DNA of 64,000 bases, taken from the NCBI GenBank assembly GCA_030141605.1, contig JAQGDQ010001083.1:1-64000 (forward strand), in the 5' to 3' direction. The DNA is from Tubiluchus corallicola (Eukaryota; Priapulida; Priapulimorpha; Priapulimorphida; Tubiluchidae). The position numbers were made by a program, and so were the translations under genes. Shown here one piece after another: positions 1 through 45,800 of the stretch (positions are counted from its first letter, which is position 1; each line of letters opens with the position of its first letter). Under the pieces are notes generated by a model, which saw only the letters and a list, made by a program, of their open reading frames with translations, was not told the origin of the DNA and searched no databases.

Positions 1-109
1 TTTTGCAAATCTGCTGACAATCTCGTCATTATAGTAAGGCGAGCGATCATCAGGGCATACTTTGCTTTGCCACGTCAACGGATGACATACAAGGTCACAC
101 ATCCTCAAC

Positions 110-628
110 CATCGATAATTGTTAAGATACTACTTAGGTATCTGTAAAGACATAACCTAGGTAGTTGTTAAGATACTACTTAGGTATCTGTAAAGACATA
201 ACTTAAGTAATTGTTAAGATACTACTTAGGTATCTGTAAAGACATAACTTAGGTAGTTGTAAAGATGCTACTTAGGTATCTGTAAAGACATAACTTAAGT
301 AATTGTTAAGATACTACTTAGGTATCTGTAAAGACATAACTTAAGTAATTGTAAAGATGCTACTTAGGTATCTGTAAAGACATAACTTAGGTAGTTGTTA
401 AGATACTACTTAGGTATCTGTAAAGACATAACTTAGGTAGTTGTTAAGATACTACTTAGGTATCTGTAAAGACATAACTTAGGTAGTTGTGAAGATACTA
501 CTTAGGTATCTGTAAAGACATAACTTAGGTAGTTGTTAAGATACTACTTAGGTATCTGTAAATACATAACTTAGGTAGTTGTTAAGATACTACTTAGGTA
601 TCTGTAAAGACATAACTTAAGTAGTTGT
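110..628 (+). repeat. 46-bp minisatellite, forward array (about 11 copies)
   Basis: Unit contains actacttaggtatctgtaaa followed by gacataacttaggtagttgt. Copies start at 129, 175, 221 and onward at exact 46-bp steps with few substitutions. It lies in the LLTP intron beyond exon 29 or past the gene end, and ends at a C-rich stretch (629-650). Confidence 0.95.
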
Positions 629-908
629 AACGCCCCTCCCCCCTCCCCCCGTTTACTATACAAACCTCACTTAATGCCCATACTTTGGGAAAGCAAAATG
701 TCAATATTTGCATAGATGTGAATGTATTAATGTGCCTCGTTATCTCATATAACAAACTCACTTAATATCAACATTTTGAAGTAGCAGGTGGGTATAGAAA
801 CACTTGATTGCACATTGATGAAACATTTGCGCCTTAATGTTAGACACCGACACACTAGAGCAGTGGTTACACCAGTGGCATCAGTGGCGCCACCTGTTGT
901 TACAAATT

Positions 909-1567
909 TCTAAACATGTCCTAGAAATACCCAAGTCAGTTCTCTAGAAATACCTAAGTTACATCTTTAGAAATGCGTAAGTAGTGTTGTCACAACTACA
1001 TAAGTTATGTGTTTACAAATACCCAAGTAGCGTTTTACCACTACCTAAGTTATGTGTTTACAAATACCTAAGTAGTATCTTAACCACTACTTAAGTTATG
1101 TCTTTACAGATACCTAAGTAGTATCTTCACAACTACCTAAGTTATGTCTTTACAGATACCTAAGTAGTATCTTAACAACTACCTAAGTTATGTCTTTACA
1201 GATACCTAAGTAGTATCTTCACAACTACCTAAGTTATGTCTTTACAGATACCTAAGTAGTATCTTCACAACTACCTAAGTTATGTCTTTACAGATACCTA
1301 AGTAGTATCTTAACAACTACCTAAGTTATGTCTTTACAGATACCTAAGTAGTATCTTCACAACTACCTAAGTTATGTCTTTACAGATACCTAAGTAGTAT
1401 CTTAACAATTACTTAAGTTATGTCTTTACAGATACCTAAGTAGCATCTTTACAACTACCTAAGTTATGTCTTTACAGATACCTAAGTAGTATCTTAACAA
1501 TTACTTAAGTTATGTCTTTACAGATACCTAAGTAGTATCTTAACAACTACCTAAGTTATGTCTTTAC
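909..1567 (-). repeat. 46-bp minisatellite, reverse-complement array (about 12-14 copies)
   Basis: The same unit as 110-628 in opposite orientation (acctaagttatgtctttaca, gatacctaagtagtatctt). The first copies (909-1,080) are diverged and the rest nearly uniform. With the forward array and a 280-bp spacer it forms a large inverted repeat. Confidence 0.95.
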
Positions 1568-1814
1568 AAAACAACTAACTAATTTTACACAAGACTTGCA
1601 TTCATATGTGTAAGTGTCTTTAAATAAGACCCACAGATCGAACAAAACAGAATCTATTAAGCCACTCCAAAAAAAAATGAAAAAAGCTAGAAGGGAAATG
1701 GAAAATTGTGATTGATTCTTCTCAAGTAAGAAGAGCGCAAGACAAAACAGTAAACAACGCAGCTGGAGGCTCACCCTAGCAGCAAATACTGGAACTAAAA
1801 TTGATTATTAATAC

Positions 1815-35176
<33,362 letters not shown>

Positions 35177-35241
35177 CTTGTTTTGATAAGCCAGTTATTC
35201 CTACTAAGACTAAGTTGTTGCTGATGACTTATAAGTCTCGG

Positions 35242-35248
35242 TATATAT
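35242..35248 (-). promoter_or_regulatory. Probable TATA box of the LLTP gene
   Basis: On the minus strand this reads TATATAC, within tgatatataccgag. It lies about 66-72 bp upstream of the initiator ATG, which would leave a 5' UTR of roughly 35-40 nt if transcription starts about 30 bp downstream. Inferred from motif and position only. Confidence 0.5.
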
Positions 35249-35259
35249 CAGCAAGATCA

Positions 35260-36300
35260 TTCCACTTTCACTAATAAACGGGTTAGGGTTGGTCACAATT
35301 TGGTACCCCTAAGAGCATTTAACAAACATCTGTGGACCAACAACTCTGCCGGTTAGAGATTCTCTGAGATTTACAAAAAAGCGAATGAACATTTCGAAAT
35401 TTTTGAGAACTTCAGCAGAAGAAAAATCCAAATTAAACCTTCGTCTACTCCCTCAATGTAATGCTGCGGTCCAGGAGTCAAAAAGGCATCGCATTAATAT
35501 GCGTGAACTCTGATCACATACCCTGGGTTCATGTAGCCTAGTATATCTCTCTCTATACGTGTACAAAATAATTTCTCCGTTTGTGTAAGCCTGTTGTCTA
35601 TACAAATAATAGATAATAAACAGATTACTATACCAATCAGCATTATCAGTTTGGTAGAGCAAATATTGCTCACCGTGATGAAATTGATCCCAGTTTTTTC
35701 AGAGCTGATTAGAGTCTATTGCATCTCTATTAAGTGAATGTAATTTACATTGCAAGGCATTTATATTTACGAATTTGTCCCCTATATGACCCTGATGTAA
35801 TGATCTGGATTGTAGTTATTATAAATAAGCATATGGGAGAAATAAAACTGTTTAGTATACAGCTAACATTAAATTTCTTTTATCATGGAATGGCTTTAGC
35901 ATGTTATAATTATATGTCGTTTTAGTAGCCTGGTCCTGCTTCATGCTTTGGCAAGTTTTTTTCATAAAAGAAGCACGTTTCATTAGTGAAAAGTTTCAAC
36001 TAAGCAGATATGAATTAGTAGTTTGATACGTACATAATATGGAGAAAATTCTCAAGGAGAAAATTAAAATGATTAGTAAAAATCATTACCAAAGAAACGG
36101 GCAGACACCTTCAGCATTTTAGTTGTATAAAGCTTTGAATTGTTTTCAAGACAGAATAAAGCATCGATTTTGTTTTCTTATACTATCACTGTGGATTTTT
36201 TTTAAACTAATATTCCTACTCTTCTCATTAAGAATTAAATGTATGTTATGCGCAACTGAAACTAGTAATTCAAAATTGCTAATTGAAATTCATTCTTTGC
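35260..36300. other. Intergenic: no recognisable feature
   Basis: AT-rich DNA upstream of the LLTP promoter. Small open frames have no motif, and no repeat family was recognised. Confidence 0.5.
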
Positions 36301-36339
36301 GTGTACATCTGCATATAAGTAAGAAGTAAGGCAAGTAAG

Positions 36340-36586
<247 letters not shown>

Positions 36587-37244
36587 CTTTATTTATCACC
36601 TTTTTTTACAAGAAAAACACAGAGCATGAAACGATAATATGATACAAAGTGACAAAATTATTAAATGAATAAATTGTCTGAGTTAATGATATTCGAGTGA
36701 TTGGTGAAAGGGTGGTGAGAAACTAAAAGTTACCAAAGTCAACCACCCTGTAAGTAATGTTGCTATCAGTAATTAATTATATGCGCAATTATCTTGACCA
36801 AGATTTCAGAATAAGGTGTGATAAATGGAGCATAAAGTTTACATATGGAGCATAACCAAGTTGCTTAAGTAAGTAAAGGAAAGGTGAGTGTACTAAGATA
36901 GAACTGTTGAGACTTAGGTTTAAATTTGAACATACATATCCAGGACATAAAGGCATAGTAAATACATATAATGTTGATATGGTAAGCAATGCACATACAG
37001 ATGTGTAGATTTATGCAGAGAGAATTGCCTTAACTCTCAATATACATGTCAAAAATATCACCTTAAGAGTGTATACTACATCAATACACATTTTTACCAT
37101 TGTTGAAATGGCATTGTCGTACATAAACGAGGACATGCTCTTCTACGCTTTTATTAACAATATGATTATTTTGTGCAGTTGTTAACATTAATCTTTTGTT
37201 TTTTCAATCTCATTTTATTTATTTGTTTTTGTAATACTGCAATT

Positions 37245-37500
37245 AGGGGTGAGCATCGAACGTTCGAGTTCGAATGTAGCATGAAGTTAGCACAATTTAG
37301 CTGCGGTTTTGGTGCAACATTTTAAACAAACTAATAGTTGTTCTACTGCAGACCAAAATCAAGTAACTGCATGATCTTTGTAAGACAACTTTTTACTAGT
37401 GATTCGAAAACTTGTTCGAAAATCTTTCAAACTCAATTCGAATTCGATTTGGGTTCGAAAGACTGAAATTCGATTCGATTCGAATTCGCTTTTTGGTAGA
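37245..37500. repeat. Family-C (TTCGAA-rich) interspersed repeat
   Basis: Begins taggggtgagcatcgaacgt tcgagttcgaatg and contains gcagaccaaaatcaagtaac and attcgattcgattcgaattc. Matches 18.69-18.96 kb. A reverse-oriented relative lies at 38.30-38.37 kb. Confidence 0.75.
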
Positions 37501-37859
37501 GAACGCTCATGCTTAACTACAATACTATAATGCAATGCCAGATCTATGACTCCATGCTGCACTATGGTTGAACCTATAGTTCAATTCTGCTGATGCACTG
37601 ATCTTCATGACTTCTGATCGACAGAGCAGCGATTATAATTACTATTTGCTTAGTATCCACACAAAGACACGCCTGGGTAAAAATTATGCAAATATAGCAA
37701 TCTGGGTATGGTACAAATTGACCTAGCTATCTGCAGGTAACTTTGCTGTATCGCGAAGGAAACTTATTCGTTCTAATTTGCAGAAAGAGAGCTGGAAAAG
37801 GGGTGTATGATCGGTCCTGGTTAGAAGTTTAAATTGTCCTTGTCAAACTGCGAAGTTGT

Positions 37860-38200
37860 TTTTCATATAAAACTATCCAAAATGCGTTTTCCAGGCAGTT
37901 TTCGTTTTCTTTCGATTTGTGGTGATTCGATTCGCTTCTGCAGGTCCTTCAAATTTATCTCATTGTGGGTCTGGGAAAATGCCTGTTACGGGCGCCGTGG
38001 CCCTCTCGCGAATTCTTAATACGCCTATGACACCCACCGCTGAACGGGCTATGTATCCATTGCCAGCACTACCCCCGGCCCATTCCAGTTCTTCAGAACT
38101 AAGCGGTATAAGTTTTGCAAAAAACGGCCGAAATATGGTCTATGATCGTGGCATAGGCCCTATTACTCGATTTTGTTCTGCAATAAACTATTAATGATTA
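37860..38200 (+). mobile_element. Family-D GC-rich interspersed element, copy 1
   Basis: Contains cgccgtggccctctcgcgaa, gacacccaccgctgaacggg and ttttgcaaaaaacggccgaa. The same order occurs at 61.76-62.09 kb and, inverted, at 43.47-43.70 kb. No plausible protein. Origin unknown. Confidence 0.8.
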
Positions 38201-38737
38201 GTTTAAAAATTGCGCACAAAAATCAATACCAAATTGTGCTAATTGCGTGACGTTTAAAGCATTTTAACGACAAAAGAACATATATGGTTAAAGTGCTGAA
38301 TTATTCGAATCTATAATTTTAAAATTCGAATTCGATAGGAAAGTTCGACCTCGAACGTTCGATGCTAACCCCGAGTTTCCATCTGCTACAGTCTTGGAGA
38401 AGTATATCTCTCTTTTTCCTACGGCATTACGACACTTCACACCTTTCATGAGCTTATTGTCGTCTATAATCAGAGTCGATTCTCCTTGAAAAATTCTCTG
38501 ACTCGGACTCGAACTCGAACTTCAGAAATATGAAACAACAGAACAATGTTCTCGCCTGAGACAGCCGAATACATCTGGTATATAAAACTTAACGATGGTT
38601 TATAAGCTTCTTTATCTTGATGATCTAAGTGTAAAAAATGTTTTTGTAAAAAATGAAATGTCTGCACTTGTTATGATAATTAACCACCTATTCATCCGAT
38701 TCCATAGCTACCTATATGCTACAAGATTTAATAATAT

Positions 38738-39935
38738 GTAACATAACATAACATAACATAACATAACATAACATAACATAACATAACATAACATAACATA
38801 ACATAACATAACATAACATAACATAACATAACATAACATAACATAACATAACATAACATAACATAACATAACATAACATAACATAAAATAACGTAACGTA
38901 ACGTAACGTAACGTAACGTAACGTAACGTAACATAACATAACGTAATGTAATGTAATGATATGATATGATTGATATGATAGGATGTGATGCAATACAGTA
39001 CAGTACAGTACAATGCAATGCAATGCAATGCAATGCAATACAGTACAATACAATACAATGCAATGCAATGCAATGCAATGCAATGCAATGCAATGCAATG
39101 CAATGCAATGCAATGCAATACAATACAATACAATACAATACAATACAATACAATACAATACAATACAATACAATACAATACAATACAATACCACACCACA
39201 CCACACCACACCACACCACACCACACCACACCACACCACACCACACCACACAACACAACACAACACAACACAACACAACACAACACAACACAACACAACA
39301 CACTACAATACAATACAATACAATACAATACAATACAATACAATACAATACAATACAATACAATACAATACAATACAATACAATACAATACAATACAATA
39401 CAATACAATACAATACAATACAATACAATACAATACAATACAATACAATACAATACAATACAATACAATACAATACAATACAATACAATACAATACAATA
39501 CAATACAATACAATACAATACAATACAATACAATACAATACAATACAATACAATACAATACAATACAATACAACACAATACAGCACAACACAATACAGCA
39601 CAACACAACACAATACAATGCAATACAACACAACACAACAGAACAGAACACAACACAATACAACACAATACAATGCAATGCAATACAATACAATACAACA
39701 CAACACAACACAACACAACACAACACAACACAACACAACACAACACAACACAACACAACACAATACAATACAATACAATACAATACAATACAATACAATA
39801 CAATACAATACAATACAATACAATACAACACAACACAACACAACACAACACAACACAACACAACACAACACAACACAACACAACACAACACAACACAACA
39901 CAACACAACACAATACAATACAATACAATATAATG
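38738..39935. repeat. Mosaic pentanucleotide satellite, 1.2 kb
   Basis: Consecutive blocks of different 5-bp units: ACATA (38,738-38,888), ACGTA (to 38,935), transition, CAATG (to about 39,117), CAATA (to 39,190), CCACA (to 39,250), CAACA (to 39,302), CAATA (to 39,572), mixed (to 39,690), CAACA, CAATA, CAACA and CAATA. Units differ by one or two substitutions. The very long open frames over it on both strands are artefacts. Confidence 0.97.
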
Positions 39936-39999
39936 TAATATAATATTATATATTTTATTAATAATAGTAATAATAAAAATTATAATAGTAATAACAATG

Positions 40000-41165
40000 C
40001 CTTTAGATAGATCTATTAGTTCAGCAAACTCGGACCCAGACTTTGACCCTTGGACGATGGGCTTTGACTTTTTCACCCCTTAATAGAATCCATAAGTTCT
40101 ATGGTTCCCTGAATTTTGCGCTGTTGCTGTTTTTTTCACCTTTTACGAGTTTCTAGTTTGCTATGATCTGTAAGTAGTATGGCTTTCAGATATTAACTCG
40201 TTGCAGGTTTTCCCATCGTTCAATGGCTTCTGTCTGTTGACACTTTGAAGTAGTATAGCTCTTTACCATTTGTGTCATCACAGCATGTAATAACTTTCAG
40301 AAGTTCTTAGCCTAGTCCAATTTTGGAATAGTATAGCTCTCTAGCTTCTACGTCATTACAACATTCACACATTTCAGGAGCTCGCTCCCACTTAACAATG
40401 TTGGAATAATACAATCGTCACATGGGGGATAAAGCAAAGCTGCCTGCCGCATCGGTTCAGTAGCTTCAGTTTTTTACATGGACTTGCTTTTTTGCACATT
40501 AGTCTGTGCGTAAACAGATTTATTAGCAAAAACTTGCTTTGGAATAAGAAAAAACGAACTAGGTTAGGTTCTTAAAACTGTAACAGCTACAATAGTACGG
40601 GCTTTGAGGCGTTGAAACTGCAACTTAACCTTTGACCTTTTCACTATCAACGCCAATCGAACTGTGAAAAGGCTTATTAATATAGTTGTGTGGCTGCAGA
40701 ACTAAGGAACTAATCTTAGTCTTAATCTGTACACAAACTTGCATGCATAGTAGGCTGTATATGTAGTTTCTGACCCAGCATGTTGGCTTGCTAGCAATAT
40801 GATTACTTTGTACGTAGTTCCACAGCCACTATTTGGGAGATGAATTGCTGTGTGTTAAAAGGGGTGGGTGTTGGGAAGTGTAACTGTGGTGCATCCCAAT
40901 TGATGTAAAAAAGGTCAGGGACCTCAGGGTGGCTTAGTTTTCAGAGTTTCAAAAGAAAATCTGGTTCTTCGCTTGTGTTAGCAGCAAATTTTAAATTATT
41001 TTGTTTTGTTTTGTTAATGATGATAACTTTCTTTTGTGTAACTACCTTTTTTCTTTGTGTCTCTCCAACACTCATAAATTTTATTCATTCTTAATGTAAT
41101 TTTTATTGTGTTGTATTTTTATATGTTTGTGCATTATCTGTAAATTTTAATTTTAATGCTCCTGA
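40000..41165. other. Intergenic: no recognisable gene
   Basis: Two diverged copies of a block with agtatagctct and acgtcattacaacattcaca occur at 40.24-40.30 and 40.33-40.39 kb, and a related block lies at 38.39-38.46 kb. Nothing else is recognised. Confidence 0.45.
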
Positions 41166-41174
41166 GTCATTTAA

Positions 41175-41191
41175 GGGAACGACGCCATTAT

Positions 41192-41268
<77 letters not shown>

Positions 41269-41700
41269 ATAAATCACACGTCCAGTGACATGATTCTGCT
41301 CACCTCCCTACGCCAGGACTCTCTACACGCTGCAAGGACTCAAATGAATTTATTTCTAAGGATCTATGCTGAAGTGTTTAAATCTTTCAGTGCAAAATCT
41401 AAATATGTTAACATTTGTTCTCCTGCAGGTTTTTAGCTCGTTCTATAGCTTGTTATCTTCACTGGAATATCATCAGGTAGTCTAAGCAAATGCCCAATCC
41501 ATCTTAAACTGCGTCTTTTTATTTTTCTTGTCCAAGGTTCTTCTTTTATTTTTTCATATAAATCTTTGTTTGAAATTTTCTTTGGCCATCTATTACCCAA
41601 AATGTTTTTGTAAATTCGCCTTTGAAACGCAACGATTTCAGCTTTATGATTTGCTTTTATTTTTTTGCCATTATACATAGATACCATTTATACACTGTCG
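41175..41700 (-). mobile_element. LINE 3' end, family L, copy 2, with (ATC)n tail
   Basis: Minus-strand frame 41,687-41,433 reads AEIVAFQRRIYKNILGNRWP, KKISNKDLYEKIKEEPWTRK and RSLRWIGHLLRLPDDIPVKI, a textbook LINE reverse-transcriptase C-terminal pattern (RRSLRWIGH..RL). Beyond a stop, KPAGEQMLTYLDFALKDLNT matches copy 1. The tail is about 25 GAT units (41,192-41,266). Confidence 0.88.
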
Positions 41701-42285
41701 CAGCATCTCTTACAAAAAAAAACCTCCACGAAAGTGTTTCGCTAGAAAGCCTAGAATATTGTTAATTATTGTTAGTAGTGTATTGCCCTTGTCAACTTTA
41801 CGGTAGCCGTCCTTGAATGGCGTGAGGTGTCTGCTGAGCTGTCAGTCACAACACTATTGGCTGTCTGGTCGCCTGATCGTGCTGCACGTGCGTAATGCAA
41901 ACTTCCGGTTACCGGTGCGAAACGAAGGCGTGGATTTGACGATTTACCAGACATGGTTTCTGTTCATTTTACGTTGGAAATTTAGCAAGTACTAACTTTT
42001 GTGAAAATAATAATTGTAAGCTTACGCGTCGCACATTTAGTTTCAGTTTATTGGCTTGAAGGTTGTAACTTTTTAAAGTGAGTGACTGAATTTTTGGGAA
42101 CATTACAGTCAGTTCCAGCTAACGATTTCTTGAAGTTGTTGTTTAACCTTGTTATTAATTTCTTCGTGTATTTCTGACTGTTGTTAATTTATAAAGCTAA
42201 TTTAAACCTTGACTTTTTGTTTTGTAACAAAACGTTGCTCAGGCATAAATTTAACCGGTATTGTGTTTATTTTTAGTTTTGCTTG

Positions 42286-42294
42286 TATAAATAA
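42286..42294 (+). promoter_or_regulatory. Possible TATA box upstream of HMGCS
   Basis: TATAAATAA lies 101-109 bp upstream of the ATG at 42395. If it is used, transcription would start near 42,315-42,325, giving a short unspliced leader. The tttttttcag at 42,371-42,380 instead argues for a spliced leader from further upstream. The two readings cannot be separated from sequence. No convincing sterol regulatory element was seen between 41.7 and 42.4 kb. Confidence 0.3.
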
Positions 42295-42394
42295 GTAGTT
42301 AATCATTTTAATGAGTTATACAATAACTATTATTATGGTAGGTCCATTTTTTGCATTGACTGAATTTTACTTTTTTTCAGTAAAAAATAGGAAC

Positions 42395-42842
42395 ATGCCT
42401 AGTTTTGCAAAGATGTCTGAGCCTGCACATTGGCCTAAAGATGTTGGGATTGTTGCCATGGAAATATATTTTCCATCTCAATATGTGCTACAGACTGAAC
42501 TGGAGAAATTTGACGATGTCTCAACTGGAAAGTACACAATTGGCTTAGGCCAATCAAAAATGGGATTTTGTTCAGACAGAGAAGATATTAGCAGCGTATG
42601 TTTGACTGTTTTGCAAAGGCTTGTGGAACGAAACAATATAACGTACAACATGATTGGTCGGTTAGAAGTCGGGACCGAAACGATTATCGACAAATCAAAG
42701 AGCACAAAAACCTGTTTAATGCAGCTATTCGAGGAAAGTGGAAATTGTTCGGTAGAGGGAATCGACACCACAAATGCTTGTTACGGCGGCACATCGGCAT
42801 TATTCAATGCAATAAACTGGGTTGAATCAAGTTCATGGGATG
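42395..42842 (+). CDS. HMGCS1: HMGCS exon 1 (residues 1-149)
   Basis: Begins [20 protein letters not shown] and covers the N-terminal thiolase-fold half with Glu95 and the Cys129 nucleophile. It ends in phase 1 at GTAGGG. An acceptor-like tttttttcag lies 15 nt before the ATG, so an upstream 5' UTR exon is possible. A second in-frame ATG at 42413 (Met7) exists, but the first gives the family numbering. Confidence 0.93.
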
Positions 42843-45800
42843 GTAGGGATAATGATATTATACCGCTTCGCGTAATTGCAGCACTTGTATTTTTAATAAG
42901 TCGAAAATGTCGGTAGTTGAAATGGTTTATCTCGGTGCCAACGTTTGGGTCTTTGGCATTGTCTGCCTCAAACAAGAATCTGGAAAATGTGTATTTAGTC
43001 ATGGTGCATCCAGTTTACTCTAAAGTGCAGTGTGTATTACTCTAAAGTGCAGTGTGTATTACTCTGGAGTGCAGTGTGTATTACTCTGAAGTGTAGTGTG
43101 TACACTGTCCGAAGTAAATCTAGAAGTAATAGGGAAAGCAGGGAAGGAGAAAAGTGCTTTTTTACGTACTCAAATCATTTGAGTGTCGAGTGTGAAACCA
43201 GCCTTATGTTTCGAATGTTAGCTTTCATTTTTAAATGCTAGATATGGCTAAGAGTAACACGATGTTAAAAACTTAAGACAAACAGGGCGATTTTTCGGGC
43301 CGCGTCTTATTGGGTGTCAAATAAGCATTTTGTTACTTATGACATTATGAAAACGTTTCTGATATTTAAATATTAGCTTAGAAACTCATTTCATGACTGC
43401 CCAATGAATCTAGCGATGTCGTCACAATGGAACATCGTATATATTAATTCTGCTGGTATATATATTTATATAAGATTCGAGGCTACAGCTTCGACGACAG
43501 CACCATTTGCGGCGATCTATACATCAAACGATTATTTTTCGAATCGGGCCCACCGGGATAACCAAAAATGGCCATTTTTCGGTCGTTTTTTGCAAAACTT
43601 ATACCTCTTAGTTCTGAAGAACCAGAACGGGCCGGGGGCGGTGTTGGCTATGGATAGATAGCCCGTTCAGCGGTGGGTGTAGTTTTCGGCAATTCTGACG
43701 TCATCCATTATACTCTGCCTGTAACTTTAATTCAGTAAAACCTGCTACGGGCATTGAGTTATAAATGAGGACTGTGTAGGATGTTCGCGTATTATTGATT
43801 ATAAGTGTATTTATACACAAAATTTTTTTTCGGGGCCTTTGCTAGTAATTTACTAATGGCAGAAACTTTCCATGAGCGAGTTGTGCACAAGTTTGAGAAA
43901 ATACCTTGCTGCTTTGTGACGTAGGCAAGGAAACCCTGATCCCTTTAAATATTTTAAATTTTAGATTATTTTGAGCCGAAGTTTTAAAATTAAATGCTGT
44001 TGTCCTTTAGTCTGCCCGATTACATTCCACCTGTTTTAACGTTAATGTGCGTATCTGTATGTTACAGGAAGATACGCCGTAGTTGTCGCCGGCGACATTG
44101 CCGTTTACGCTACCGGAAATGCCAGATGTACAGGTGGAGCTGGTGGCATAGCTATGCTGATTGGACCGGATGCACCCCTGGTGATCGAAAGAGGTACTAG
44201 TGTCTTTAAGATAATAATATTGTGTCATAAACTGTGTGGATGAAGTGTATGAAAGAAGCTTGTAGGAATCAACATGTTTATTAAGCAGAGACGATTGTTT
44301 TTAGAGCTTAAGCTTTTCTAGTTATTCACATATTGTGAATCTCCATTTCATGAGGATCATTTTGATACCATGTTCATCACTCTATGTTATTTCTAAGCTG
44401 AGATAATCCACGTTGAAGTTGAGGTACAGGCTGCACACTGAAAAACTTAATCTTGAGAAAATCACTGTTAAAGTCAGCCATTGTTTTTTGTCGTGTTTCT
44501 ACAAAGCACTTAGCAACCGTATAAATGTTGGTTGCTATGGACTTTGGAAGTAGATGGCTCTTCCAGACAAAGATCTGGGCTTGTCAACAGAAAAAACCCG
44601 AAGCAAAATGACAGCTTCCACGAGCTACAATCGGAGTTTGAAAATACCAGAGAAGTGGGTACGAGGTTAAAAAATTAGACTTTTAATATTTTTTAAACAT
44701 TTTCTTGATAATTTGATGGTAGAATACAAAAGTCCAATATATTTAGCACTGGTTTTTATAAAATACGAAAAATTGACATTTGACCAAATCTTTGGTGTAG
44801 TCTACTCTGAAGCGCCATAACGTAGTTTTAACTATGCCGACTTATGAGCGGTTTTGACTTGCAAGCACACATGTAAGGTTACTTTCTCCTGCTTTTATCC
44901 ACATTTATTTTGACAACACAAGTTCTACTTTCTCAATCCTGACATAACATTTTGTTCCTTGACATTTTAGTATCATAATTGTACTAATAATTCCTTTTTG
45001 GCGTGATTCATAGTACTGAAAATGACGGTTATAGTCGAAAAGATCGTCTACGCTCAATAAACATGATGTGTGAAAAAGCTTTAGATAAGCCAACTCAACC
45101 GTTTGAAGGGGCGCTAATTTCAAGAACATTACATAGAAAGTGTTAAATAGTTGATAGCTTATGTACAAAGTCATGGCATTTTAGTTCTTAGTGGACATGT
45201 TCACAATCATCTCAAAGCTACAAATAGCAGTTGACTTAGTGGACGTGTTCAAAATGTCTCAAAGCTACAAATAGTAGTTGACTTAGTGGACATGTTCAAA
45301 ATGTCTCAAATCTACAAGTACTAGTCAACTTAGTGGACATGTTCAAAATGTCTCAAAGCTGGAAACAGTAGTTGACTTAGGGACATGTCAAAGCCGGGAA
45401 TCTCTTTCACCCGTTTCTGCTATAGAAGTTTTAACTAACTAAGAATGGTTGCGGCATTTTTGTTATCTGCAGCATCACCGTGAATTTTTAATATACTAAT
45501 CTATTTATAAGAGACTAGATGACCCTATGGTCCTTCCCTGCCCTGCTCCATGATTATAATTACTTAATATTTAGAAATCTTTTGATGTTAGAACATTTAT
45601 TAGTTCTATGTCTACAGCATTGCTTAAAATAATATAAACACGTAAACATGTGTACGTAAATAACGTAAACATCCTTGTCACCATGTCTAATGTGTGAGTC
45701 GTTGGAACACTGATTATTTATTGTTTTTGAAGAGAAATCAGTAAGTTTAGCTGTGTTATCTGACAAGGATGTTTTTCAATACTACAACCTCAACAATCAC

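Noticed and set aside
38708-39943. Several open frames of 190-406 codons (Tyr-Cys-Ile-Val-Leu or Gln-Tyr-Asn-Thr-Ile repeats) on both strands
   Set aside because: They are translations of the pentanucleotide satellite. A 5-bp unit without stops stays open indefinitely, and no start context, motif or splice support exists.
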